NCBI GenBank assembly: GCA_052103595.1
Contig: JBQEKC010000001.1
Location: 310,001 to 374,000, forward strand
From: CAMEGH01 sp052103595
GTDB lineage: Bacteria; Patescibacteriota; Saccharimonadia; Saccharimonadales; Saccharimonadaceae
Length of the DNA stretch: 64,000 nucleotides
Direction: 5' to 3'
The number at the start of each line of letters is the position of its first letter. The stretch's first letter is position 1. The notes below the pieces were generated by a model. It saw only the letters and a list, made by a program, of their open reading frames with translations, was not told the DNA's origin and did no database searches. Below, piece by piece: positions 15,977 to 24,727 of this stretch. The position numbers and the translations under genes are program-made.

Positions 15977-18683
15977 GAAGAGTAAGAAGAGTGCTCCACG
16001 CAAAATGAGCGTGTATGCGAATTTATCACACAAACGAAAAACCAATAAAGACGTTAAGGCACGCAAACGCGCCGAATACCTCGCGACGCTCCCAAAACAT
16101 CCGGTAAAACGTTTTTTCTATCGACTCCATCCAAAGCGAGTAGCTGGGTACTGGTTTAGTAAGCGTGGCGGCATGATGCTCCTAAAGATTTTAGGTGTGT
16201 TGATTTTGGTTGGTGTATTAGCAATTGGCTCGCTATTCGCCTACTACCGTCGTGACCTTGATTCAATCCGCCCAAGCGAGCTTGCCAAGCGAGTGCAAAC
16301 AACCGTTACGCGCTATTACGACCGCAACGGAGAGCTGCTATGGGAAGACAAAGGTGATGGCGACTACAAGCAAGTGGTAAAGAGTGAAGAAATCAACGAG
16401 ACTATGAAGCACGCCACCGTCGCTATTGAAGACCGAGACTTTTATAAACATAACGGCGTTAGCGTGTCTGGTTTGACACGCGCCACGCTTAACAATGCTC
16501 GTGGCGGGAGCACACAAGGTGGATCGACCTTAACACAACAGCTTGTCAAGCAGGTATTCTTCTCTGATGAAGCGCACGAACGTGGTCTCGCGGGTATTCC
16601 ACGTAAGATCAAAGAGCTTATTCTAGCCCTTGAAGTTGAACGAATGTATGACAAAGACCAGATTTTGACACTGTATTTGAACGAGTCACCATTTGGTGGA
16701 CGTCGTAATGGCGTCGAAAGTGGAGCGCAAACGTACTTTGGCAAATCTGCCACCGAATTAACAGTTGCGGAAGCTGCTCTTCTTGCCGGCATTCCAAATC
16801 AGCCGGGTCTCTACGACCCCTACAACGAAGCGGGTCATGAAGCGCTCGTTGAACGACAGCACCGAGTGATTGATGCAATGCTACAAGAAGGCTTCATTAC
16901 TAGTGAAGAAGCCAAGGAAGCTAAAGCTTATCCTATTCTTGAGAACATCAAACCACCCGTTAACACGAATGAAGACATCAAAGCGCCACACTTTGTGCTA
17001 GAAGTACGAAAAGCGCTTGAAAAAGAGCTTGGCAAGGCTACAGTTGGCCGCGGAGGCTTGACGGTAAAAACCACGCTCGATTATCGAGCACAGCAAGCTG
17101 CTGAAGCCGCAGTTGCAACTGGTGCCGGCATGCTACCAGGATACGGCGCTGACAATCTTGCGCTTTCATCGGTTGATACAACCACCGGTCAAATTATTGC
17201 CATGGTGGGAAGTATTGGCTATTCGAACGAAGGATATGGCCAGCAGAATAGCGCCACATCACCACTTGAACCAGGTTCAAGCATTAAACCGATTGTCGAC
17301 TTCGCACCGCTCTTCAAGCAACGCGAAGGACCAAATTATGCTCCAGGCGTAGTGTTGCGCGACGAAAACATCGACAACATTTACTGTGCCGGTTACCAGG
17401 GTTCATGTACACTGCAAAACTACACACGCCAAACCTATGGCAGCGTGACGATCCGTCAATCACTCGCTGGATCGCTTAACCGACCAGCCGTAAAAGCGAT
17501 GCACATTGCTGGTGTTGAAGAGTCACTTAAAACTGCCCACGACCTTGGTGACGTTTCGTATTGTGCAGGCAATAATACCGCCGGGCTTTCTGCCGCAATC
17601 GGTGGTGGCTGTACCGTCAGTCAAGTTGAACACACTAACGCATATGCGTCGCTCGCTCGTGGCGGCGCCTACAAGCCAATTTCATACGTTCTTGAGGTGA
17701 AAAACTCTGTTGGTGAAACCTTGAAGAAGTGGGAAGACCCAAAGCCAAAACAGGCGGTTGATCCACAGGTTGCCTATATGGTGACCGACATCTTAAAGGA
17801 TGCTAATGCTCGAAGTATTACCTTCGGCTCACAAGGTCAATCATTTGGATTTGTTGTGCCAAACGTCGTTACGGCAGCCAAAACAGGTACAACTGAAAAT
17901 GGTAACGGACAAGCGAAAGACTCATGGCTAATGAACTACTCTCCTGTAGTTGCTACAGGGGTGTGGATGGGTAATCACGATGGACGGCCGCTTTCTTCAA
18001 GTGACAATACTGTCGTGCGGCGCGTTTCAAACGACTACAACGAAGCGGTGCACATGAACGTTTATCTTCCTGATAAAAAATGGGAAGTAAACCAAGACTT
18101 CGCTCGCCCTGATGGCATCAAAGATATGGCCATTAATGGTCGCACCGATGTCTATCCTTCATGGTTTGACCAAAATGCTGGCCGCAGTGAAGAAAAGCTT
18201 ACATTTGATAGCGTGTCAAAAAAGCGCGCGACCGACTGTACACCGCCAGAAGCTCGTGTTGAGATTGCCGCTTACAAAACCACCGACCCTATCACAAAAC
18301 AGCCAACCTTTATTGCGCCGGATGGATACGATGCCAGCAAAGAAGACGACAAACACAAGTGCGAGGACGCAAAGCCAAGTATTGGCGGTATCAGCATCTC
18401 TAAGAAAAACGGAAGCCAGTATGAAATATCTGTTTCCTACACGCAAGGAACCCACCCGCTCACCTCACTTCAGATTAGCGTCGGCGGCAATGTCGTCGCT
18501 GATGTACCGGTGAACGGGTCAGGAAGCCACTCTGTTACCACCAGTATTTCTGGCTCGCAACAAGTTTCAGCAACCGTTAAAGACGATGCGCTCTACAGTG
18601 GTACGGGCACAGAGCAGCACAGAGCGCCAAGAGAAAGCGGTAATAATCGTCCTCCCCGTGATAATTCAGACGATGACGATTAA
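15969..18683 (+). CDS. Class A penicillin-binding protein (bifunctional transglycosylase/transpeptidase)
   Basis: The 904-residue protein builds and cross-links peptidoglycan. A basic cytoplasmic tail (residues 1-70) leads to a membrane segment (about 73-95). The GT51 domain has IEDRDFYKHNGVS and GGSTLTQQLVKQ. The transpeptidase domain has the SxxK motif in EPGSSIKPIVDF, SLN in AGSLNRPAVKA and KTG in AAKTGTTENG. A C-terminal Ig-like stretch and an acidic, low-complexity tail follow. The GTG start is preferred because the frame closes upstream and the basic tail starts there. Confidence 0.92.
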   Translation: MNKKSKKSAPRKMSVYANLSHKRKTNKDVKARKRAEYLATLPKHPVKRFFYRLHPKRVAGYWFSKRGGMMLLKILGVLILVGVLAIGSLFAYYRRDLDSIRPSELAKRVQTTVTRYYDRNGELLWEDKGDGDYKQVVKSEEINETMKHATVAIEDRDFYKHNGVSVSGLTRATLNNARGGSTQGGSTLTQQLVKQVFFSDEAHERGLAGIPRKIKELILALEVERMYDKDQILTLYLNESPFGGRRNGVESGAQTYFGKSATELTVAEAALLAGIPNQPGLYDPYNEAGHEALVERQHRVIDAMLQEGFITSEEAKEAKAYPILENIKPPVNTNEDIKAPHFVLEVRKALEKELGKATVGRGGLTVKTTLDYRAQQAAEAAVATGAGMLPGYGADNLALSSVDTTTGQIIAMVGSIGYSNEGYGQQNSATSPLEPGSSIKPIVDFAPLFKQREGPNYAPGVVLRDENIDNIYCAGYQGSCTLQNYTRQTYGSVTIRQSLAGSLNRPAVKAMHIAGVEESLKTAHDLGDVSYCAGNNTAGLSAAIGGGCTVSQVEHTNAYASLARGGAYKPISYVLEVKNSVGETLKKWEDPKPKQAVDPQVAYMVTDILKDANARSITFGSQGQSFGFVVPNVVTAAKTGTTENGNGQAKDSWLMNYSPVVATGVWMGNHDGRPLSSSDNTVVRRVSNDYNEAVHMNVYLPDKKWEVNQDFARPDGIKDMAINGRTDVYPSWFDQNAGRSEEKLTFDSVSKKRATDCTPPEARVEIAAYKTTDPITKQPTFIAPDGYDASKEDDKHKCEDAKPSIGGISISKKNGSQYEISVSYTQGTHPLTSLQISVGGNVVADVPVNGSGSHSVTTSISGSQQVSATVKDDALYSGTGTEQHRAPRESGNNRPPRDNSDDDD

Positions 18684-18704
18684 AGATACTGCGTTATAAA
18701 ATAT

Positions 18705-18732
18705 AAAACCCCGTCACGAGGCGGGGTTTTAT
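18705..18732. terminator. Bidirectional terminator between PBP and PIN/TRAM genes
   Basis: AAAACCCCG (18705-18713) pairs with CGGGGTTTT (18722-18730), serving both convergent genes. Confidence 0.9.
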
Positions 18733-18750
18733 AGTAGGCGCACTTATCTG

Positions 18751-19740
18751 CTATGCGTCTGATTGACCTTCAACTAGGTCAAGTAGTCGATCTTCGGTAT
18801 TGCGAGAGGTCGGCTTTTTACGGCGCTGCTGTTTGTGCGGCTGCGCCTGTTTGTTGCGACGTTGCCCGTCATTTTGCTGTTCAGTTGCCCGTTGTGGCTT
18901 TACCGAAGCTGATTTTACCTGCTTCACTGGCTGCTGCACCGCAGTCTCTTTCGTCGTGGACTGTTTCTTCTTCAGCACCCCTGCCTTTTTTACCACGTGG
19001 CGGCGACCGGCTGGTTGTTGTTTTGATTTATCATCAGCCGATGGCGCTGCGGCAAGTTTTGCAAACATCATGCGTCCAGCGTCTGTCTGTAAAGCACGGA
19101 TAAACTCGACGGCAACCGTTTTCCCGATATATTTATTACCATTCTCAACGACAACCATCGTGCCATCTTCTAGGTGACCGACACCTTGATGATTGTCTTG
19201 CCCTTTTTGCGTAATTGCAAGCTGAATCACTTCGCCAGGAAGATGCGACAAACGCACATTCTTGGCAAGTTCGTTCACGTTCAATACGTTGATACCTTCC
19301 ACTTGCGCCACTTTATTTAGGTTGTAGTCGATAGTACAAATCATACCGCCGTTCTTTTTGGCTAAGTTCAATAGGCGCTCATCAACACCTTCTTTTGCCA
19401 CGCTGCCGTCTTGCAAAAGCGTCACCGTTACAGATTCGCATTCACGTAGTTTTTGTGCCAAATCAAGCCCAAAACGAGCTCGTGCGCGCTTTTCATGATC
19501 AGACCCATCAGCCAAAAGCTGTAGTTCACCAATCACACTGCGTGGAATCACCAATTCTGCAGTAATAAAGCCCGTTTCGGCAATCGGCAAAATGCGTCCG
19601 TCCATCAGCACCGACGTATCCACATACACCGATGTATTGTTGTTGCGCAGCTGTTTGCGCTGCATTCGATACAGCATATAGCTGGTCTCGAGCAAAATGA
19701 TGAGCAATATCGCCATCATAATAATTGTTTCTGTTGTCAT
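18751..19740 (-). CDS. PIN/TRAM-domain membrane protein (YacL-like)
   Basis: The 329-residue protein has one N-terminal membrane segment (residues 5-24), a PIN nuclease-like domain with VDTSVLMDGRI (about residue 40) and TIDYNLNKVA, and a TRAM RNA-binding domain (about residues 165-225). A C-terminal tail of about 90 residues rich in Lys, Gln and Arg is probably disordered and nucleic-acid binding. It is related to Bacillus YacL, encoded near radA there too. The start is supported by AAAGGAG 4 nt upstream. The biochemical role is unproven. Confidence 0.85.
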   Translation of the reverse strand: MTTETIIMMAILLIILLETSYMLYRMQRKQLRNNNTSVYVDTSVLMDGRILPIAETGFITAELVIPRSVIGELQLLADGSDHEKRARARFGLDLAQKLRECESVTVTLLQDGSVAKEGVDERLLNLAKKNGGMICTIDYNLNKVAQVEGINVLNVNELAKNVRLSHLPGEVIQLAITQKGQDNHQGVGHLEDGTMVVVENGNKYIGKTVAVEFIRALQTDAGRMMFAKLAAAPSADDKSKQQPAGRRHVVKKAGVLKKKQSTTKETAVQQPVKQVKSASVKPQRATEQQNDGQRRNKQAQPHKQQRRKKPTSRNTEDRLLDLVEGQSDA

Positions 19741-19749
19741 AGTTCTCCT

Positions 19750-21102
19750 TTATTTTTGTAGATGGTCGATGAATGCCGAACGCATATCAGACACACCTTG
19801 GATAAATGCGTGTTTTGTTGTGGCGGGCGCGAGCGCGTGGGTAAAGCCAAGTTTTTTCGCTTCGGCGATGCGCTTATCTACACCAATGACCGAGCGAACT
19901 TCGCCACCAAGCCCAACTTCGCCAAACACTACCGTGCCGGCCTGTAATTTGCGCCCTGCAGCAGCACTTGCCACCGCCATACAAATCGCTAAATCGGCTG
20001 CTGGGTCGCTGAGTTTCATGCCGCCCACAACGTTTATATACACGTCTTTATCTGATAATTTCAATTTCGTGCGGCGTTCTAGCACCGCGATCAAAAGATT
20101 CAGGCGATTTAAATCAAACCCGCTAGCCGTACGTTTAGGATACCCGAAACTGGTTGGATTGACAAGTGCCTGAATTTCTACCAAAAGCGGACGCGTGCCT
20201 TCAAGCGTGGCCAGCACCACCGATCCGTCTTCATCTCGGCGCTCAGCCAGCAACGCGGCAGACGGGTTGGATACCACCTCCAAACCGTTTTCTGCCATTT
20301 CAAAGATTGCGGCTTCTGCTGTGGAACCGTAACGGTTTTTCATCGCGCGCACTACTTTAAAGCCGCCATAGCGATCGCCTTCAAACTGCAGCACGACATC
20401 TACCAAATGCTCAAGCACCTTTGGCCCAGCGATCGAGCCTTCCTTCGTCACATGGCCCACTAAGATCACCGCTGCGCCCGTTTCCTTGGCGGCGCGAATA
20501 ATCACGTTGCTGCTATTGGTGATTTGGCTGACCGTCCCGGGCGCTGAGGTAATTTCATCCAGGCTAAGCGTTTGAATAGAGTCAATCACCACCAACTGGT
20601 ATTTGCCGCTGCGAATGGTTGCCGCAATATCATCGGCACTGGTGCTGGCGACAAACCCTAGTTGGTCGCTTTTTGAAGCACCCAGCCGTTCAGCGCGGAG
20701 TTTTACTTGGTGCGCTGATTCCTCGCCGCTGGCGTACAATACAGGATATTTTTCAGAAACTTTGGCCGTCACCTGTAGAAGCAACGTACTTTTGCCAATA
20801 CCCGGCTGACCCGCCAAGAGTGTCACTCCGCCTGGCAAAATCCCGCCACCCAGCACCGTATCAAGGTCGGGGAACCCTGTCGCTAGGCGAGTCAAACTTT
20901 CTTCCGCCTCGATCGAATCAAGCGTTTGTGCCGAAAGCACCTGCCCGCTATTAGCGCTTTTTGCCACAGCAGATTTGCCTGTACTCAGCGGCGCTTGCTC
21001 TACTAGGGTATTCCATTCGCCACAATTTTCGCACCTCCCCATCCATTTAGTAAACGTGGCGCCGCATTGCTGGCAGGTAAATTGTTGCTTTGCTTTGGCC
21101 AT
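19750..21102 (-). CDS. radA: DNA repair protein RadA
   Basis: The 450-residue branch-migration ATPase acts in recombination. It has the N-terminal four-cysteine zinc finger CQQCGATFTKWMGRCENCGEW (residues 10-30), Walker A GQPGIGKSTLLLQ, the RadA-specific KNRYGS motif and a C-terminal Lon-protease-like domain. The motif set and length are complete. It is joined to the upstream 334-aa gene by a TAATG stop/start overlap and lies 9 nt before the PIN/TRAM gene. Confidence 0.95.
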   Translation of the reverse strand: MAKAKQQFTCQQCGATFTKWMGRCENCGEWNTLVEQAPLSTGKSAVAKSANSGQVLSAQTLDSIEAEESLTRLATGFPDLDTVLGGGILPGGVTLLAGQPGIGKSTLLLQVTAKVSEKYPVLYASGEESAHQVKLRAERLGASKSDQLGFVASTSADDIAATIRSGKYQLVVIDSIQTLSLDEITSAPGTVSQITNSSNVIIRAAKETGAAVILVGHVTKEGSIAGPKVLEHLVDVVLQFEGDRYGGFKVVRAMKNRYGSTAEAAIFEMAENGLEVVSNPSAALLAERRDEDGSVVLATLEGTRPLLVEIQALVNPTSFGYPKRTASGFDLNRLNLLIAVLERRTKLKLSDKDVYINVVGGMKLSDPAADLAICMAVASAAAGRKLQAGTVVFGEVGLGGEVRSVIGVDKRIAEAKKLGFTHALAPATTKHAFIQGVSDMRSAFIDHLQK

Positions 21103-22106
21103 TACTGCGTTGCCCCTTGTAGCTGAGGTGCCGGTGTCAGTTCGCTATCAATCGATTCTTGCAAGCTGTTCGATTCATCTACGAGCGAGTTGTGCAGTTT
21201 TTGCTTCGTGTTGTAATCGTTAATATTTCCTTCGATGGTTGATCGCTGCGTTTCAATCGACTGCGCCCGCGCCACCAGTTGCGCCCTGGCTGCATCAAAC
21301 TCACTCTGATTGGTAAATTCACCAGCTTCAGCCCGCTCATTAAAGGCAGTGATGTCTCGATTGAGCACTTGTAATGCACGTTCATACGCCTCTGTCTGCT
21401 GATTAATACTCGCCTCAAGCGACTCAAGCTCCGCACGCAACGCGTTTGCTTCATTTTTTACTTCTTCAAACTTAGCATTGTAACCAGCAAACAACTTCGC
21501 TATCGTTGGTCGATCGGTGAAATAGGTTTTGTAATACGCTTCAAGTTCATCGCTAATGTCAGCTATTTCCGTGCCAATAATTGAATGGAGCTCATTCGTG
21601 CGCTGCCCTGGTTGAGTTCGCGCATAATATTCCATACGTTCCTGCAGTGCCTCAGTGGCATGATTTTTATACTCAGCTTCAAGAAGTGCGTTGATGCGAG
21701 TTTTTTCGCTATCAGAAAGACGTTCGTAGGCAACATGGAGCATTTCGTGCGCAGCAGTTACCTCCTTAATGCCGTCGAGCCGTTCATCTGTAATATCATA
21801 GACATAAATTCGTCCGTTGCGATAACAGCCGAGAATTGGACTACTACCCTCTTGACGCTCACAGTGCGTGTTGAACGTTTCTGACGTTTCTAAACTCGGG
21901 TGCGCCACATAGTACAAGAACCGCCCGCGATCATTCATCGTGGTGCGATCAGCCAATGCGGACACCTCTTCAGAAGGTGTAAATTGCCACACTTGTATTT
22001 GATCAAGAAGATACTGCCGCTGCCAAAACACCCAACCGGCAATCGCCAACACCACTACAAGGCACAGCAACGACGCAATCGATCCCCCTTTTTTATGACT
22101 GCTCAT
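21102..22106 (-). CDS. Membrane-anchored coiled-coil protein with HExxH motif, unknown
   Basis: The 334-residue protein has an N-terminal membrane anchor (about residues 12-32), an extracytoplasmic region with AAHEMLHVAYERL (about residues 140-152), and a long coiled coil (about residues 200-320). HEMLH fits the HExxH zinc-metallopeptidase consensus, so a surface protease is possible but not shown. The ATG at 22106 has AAGGG 5 nt upstream; the gene overlaps the 3' end of clpC by 14 nt. It sits between clpC and radA, where mcsAB or disA do not occur in this genome segment. Confidence 0.65.
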   Translation of the reverse strand: MSSHKKGGSIASLLCLVVVLAIAGWVFWQRQYLLDQIQVWQFTPSEEVSALADRTTMNDRGRFLYYVAHPSLETSETFNTHCERQEGSSPILGCYRNGRIYVYDITDERLDGIKEVTAAHEMLHVAYERLSDSEKTRINALLEAEYKNHATEALQERMEYYARTQPGQRTNELHSIIGTEIADISDELEAYYKTYFTDRPTIAKLFAGYNAKFEEVKNEANALRAELESLEASINQQTEAYERALQVLNRDITAFNERAEAGEFTNQSEFDAARAQLVARAQSIETQRSTIEGNINDYNTKQKLHNSLVDESNSLQESIDSELTPAPQLQGATQ

Positions 22107-24570
22107 GTCCACCCTTCACAACAATCTCCTTTTTGTGTGTGGCCACTTCAAGAAGTGACCCCGATGTAAATTCACCGCGCAAAATTCCTTCTGCGATACT
22201 GTGTTCAAGTTTGTCTTCAATCACTCGGCGAAGCGGACGAGCGCCATTACGCCTATCGTAACCAAGATCCATCAGCAAGCGTTTAGCCGATGGCTTTACC
22301 TTAATAGCAATGCCCTTTTTCGCAATCCGACCCTTCAGCTCGTTTATAGCCGTATCAAAGATTTTTCCGATGTCTTTTCGCGTCAGCGCCTTGAACGTCA
22401 CAATCGTATCAAAACGGTTAATAAGCTCTGGCCGCATAAACTGACTCAGCGCTTCTTTCGCGGCTTTAGCATTCTTTTTATGGACTGTTGCTAGCGCTTG
22501 TTCGTCTTGTCTACTAACAACCTCAAACCCGAGTTCAGATTCTTTTTGCATCGCTTGCGAACCGAGGTTGCTTGTAAGAATAATGATCGTATTCGTAAAA
22601 TCAACACTACGCCCGCTGGCATCAGTAAGCTTACCGTCTTCAAGTAGCTGCAGTAGCATATGGAAGACACTTGGATGCGCCTTTTCGATTTCATCAAATA
22701 ACACCACACTGTAAGGCTGGCGCCGAATCGTATCGGTGAGTTGGCCACCTTCATCATGGCCAATATAGCCAGCTGGTGCGCCAAGCAAACGACTGGTGGT
22801 GTGCTTTTCGGCAAACTCACTCATGTCGATTTTAACGAGTGCATCTTGACTGCCAAACACTTCTTCGGCAAGCACACGAGCAAGTTCAGTTTTACCAACA
22901 CCAGTTGGCCCCATGAACACAAAACTACCAATAGGGCGTTTGCTACTTGCGACACCACTGCGACTTCGGCGAACTGCGCGCGCCACACTCGTAACGGCTT
23001 CTGATTGGCCAATAATGCGTTTTTGCAAATGTTGCTCAAGCTTTGAAAGCATCGCAGCTTCGCTTTTTTGTACCTTGGCTGATGGAATACCAGTCATATT
23101 TGCCACCGCCTTCGCCAGGTCGTCATTTTGCAGCGCAGGGAGTGATTTTCGCTTTTGCTCGTGCTTCAAACGGTCAACGTCGTGCTGCAATTTCAGCATT
23201 CGCGTTTTACAAACCGCAGCTTTTTCAAAATCCTGCCGATTCGCCGCTTCTTCTACTTCGGCGTCAAGTTGAGCAATTTCCTTATTGAGCTGGCGAAGTT
23301 TCGACGGTTTACGACCTTCGCGCACTCGCACGAGCGCAGCAGCTTCATCAAGCACGTCGATCGCTTTGTCCGGCATGTAGCGGTCTTTAATGTAACGATC
23401 TGCCAAGTAGACCGCATCTTCGATCGTTTCGTCGTCAAGCGATACGCTATGATGTTTTTCGTAACGAGGGCGCAATCCACGCAAGATCGCTACTACTTCA
23501 TTATGACGAGGTTCTTTGGCGATAATTGTTTGGAACCGGCGCTCAAGTGCAGCATCCTTTTCGATGTGTTTGCGATACTCATCAAGCGTCGTAGCACCAA
23601 TCAAATGTAGTTCGCCGCGAGCCAAAGCAGGCTTCAGTAAATTGGCCGCATCAAGCGCACCTTCAGCCGCACCGGCACCAACCAACAAATGTAGTTCATC
23701 AATAAACAAAATCAGCCCTGGCGTATCCTTAGCAATCTTAATGATATGTTTGATACGTTCCTCAAATTCGCCACGATACTTTGTACCAGCAATAATTGCA
23801 GCCACGTCAAGTTGCATAATGCGTGCGCCCAGTAAGTGGTCAGGCACTTCTTCTGAGACAATACGACGCGCCAATCCCTCGACAATCGCTGTCTTTCCCA
23901 CGCCCGGCTCGCCAATTAGTAAAGGATTATTTTTACGACGGCGGCTCAAAATAGTAATCATACGATCAACTTCTTTATCGCGGCCAATTACTGGGTCAAG
24001 TTCATCGTTTTTTGCACTTGCCGTTAAGTCAACGCCATACGCACTTAATTCGTCGTTTTGCTTTACGCCGTCTGCTTGCCCTGTTTCGATGATAATTTCG
24101 GCACGGCGAATATATTGCTGACGGTCAAAGAAGGTTTCAACATCAGACTTCAGCGTTTCAAGATCGACGCCCATATCGCGCAGCAACACTGTGGCACGTG
24201 CGCTTTGCTGTGCTAATAAACTGTGCAAAATATGTTCGGTACCAAGATGATCATGACCATATTGCTGGGCAAGTTCCCATGCCATGCGTAGCGTCACTTT
24301 GGCAGTTTCGCTGAGCATATTTACTTCAAGATGGACCGCTTGCACAACAGGCTTCAAGCCCAAAGCAAGCTCTGCCTTGTTTAGCGTTACGTTTGCATCT
24401 GCTAATAATTTCGCGCCAACGCTTGAGTTTTGCGCCAAAATCCCCAACAAAAGATGCTCCGTTCCTACGTAGCGACTCCCATATCCACGCGCAATCGAAT
24501 CTGCATACTGCAAGCTCGTGCGGGCATTTTCGCTTAAGTGTGAAATGAATTCACTAAAGTCATCTGACAT
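22093..24570 (-). CDS. clpC: ATP-dependent Clp protease ATP-binding subunit ClpC
   Basis: The 825-residue AAA+ unfoldase has an N domain with two Clp repeats (residues 1-140), a first Walker A GEPGVGKTAIVEG, a central UVR-type segment RQDFEKAAVCKTRML within the middle domain, and a second Walker A GPTGVGKTELARV with VLFDEIEKAHPSV. It would feed substrates to ClpP. The start at 24570 begins MSDDFSEFISHLSENA; a GTG at 24615 in frame lies at the predicted transcription start and is less likely. Regulation by HrcA is indicated by a CIRCE operator over the promoter. Confidence 0.95.
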   Translation of the reverse strand: MSDDFSEFISHLSENARTSLQYADSIARGYGSRYVGTEHLLLGILAQNSSVGAKLLADANVTLNKAELALGLKPVVQAVHLEVNMLSETAKVTLRMAWELAQQYGHDHLGTEHILHSLLAQQSARATVLLRDMGVDLETLKSDVETFFDRQQYIRRAEIIIETGQADGVKQNDELSAYGVDLTASAKNDELDPVIGRDKEVDRMITILSRRRKNNPLLIGEPGVGKTAIVEGLARRIVSEEVPDHLLGARIMQLDVAAIIAGTKYRGEFEERIKHIIKIAKDTPGLILFIDELHLLVGAGAAEGALDAANLLKPALARGELHLIGATTLDEYRKHIEKDAALERRFQTIIAKEPRHNEVVAILRGLRPRYEKHHSVSLDDETIEDAVYLADRYIKDRYMPDKAIDVLDEAAALVRVREGRKPSKLRQLNKEIAQLDAEVEEAANRQDFEKAAVCKTRMLKLQHDVDRLKHEQKRKSLPALQNDDLAKAVANMTGIPSAKVQKSEAAMLSKLEQHLQKRIIGQSEAVTSVARAVRRSRSGVASSKRPIGSFVFMGPTGVGKTELARVLAEEVFGSQDALVKIDMSEFAEKHTTSRLLGAPAGYIGHDEGGQLTDTIRRQPYSVVLFDEIEKAHPSVFHMLLQLLEDGKLTDASGRSVDFTNTIIILTSNLGSQAMQKESELGFEVVSRQDEQALATVHKKNAKAAKEALSQFMRPELINRFDTIVTFKALTRKDIGKIFDTAINELKGRIAKKGIAIKVKPSAKRLLMDLGYDRRNGARPLRRVIEDKLEHSIAEGILRGEFTSGSLLEVATHKKEIVVKGGHEQS

Positions 24571-24620
24571 ACTACTATTATCGTTCCTTTCGGCTTCAAA
24601 CGCAAGCTGTTTCACTCTTT

Positions 24621-24650
24621 ATTGTACACGCAATCTAGCACTCTCGTCAA
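24621..24650 (-). promoter_or_regulatory. clpC promoter
   Basis: On the minus strand TTGACG (24645-24650), 18-nt spacer, TACAAT (24621-24626). The -35 box lies mostly inside the spacer of the CIRCE element. The predicted start is near 24614, giving a leader of about 45 nt. Confidence 0.75.
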
Positions 24651-24661
24651 TGGAGTGCTAA
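24635..24661. promoter_or_regulatory. CIRCE element (HrcA operator) at clpC
   Basis: CTAGCACTC, nine bases, GAGTGCTAA: one mismatch from the consensus TTAGCACTC-N9-GAGTGCTAA. It covers the clpC -35 region, so bound HrcA would block polymerase. HrcA itself is not encoded in this window. Confidence 0.9.
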
Positions 24662-24669
24662 AAGAAAAT

Positions 24670-24710
24670 ATTATAAAAATAGCTCCGCACCAATAACCGT
24701 AACGGAGCTA
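24670..24710 (-). terminator. nusA terminator
   Basis: TAGCTCCG and CGGAGCTA (24703-24710 with 24680-24687) form an 8-bp stem, followed on the minus strand by TTTTTATAAT. It separates nusA from clpC. Confidence 0.85.
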
Positions 24711-24727
24711 TGTTTTACACCAAAGAA

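Noticed and set aside
15854..16066. N-terminal extension of tyrS encoding about 71 extra residues.
   Set aside because: No similarity to TyrS; the ATG at 15853 has a strong Shine-Dalgarno and the extension crosses the divergent promoter region.
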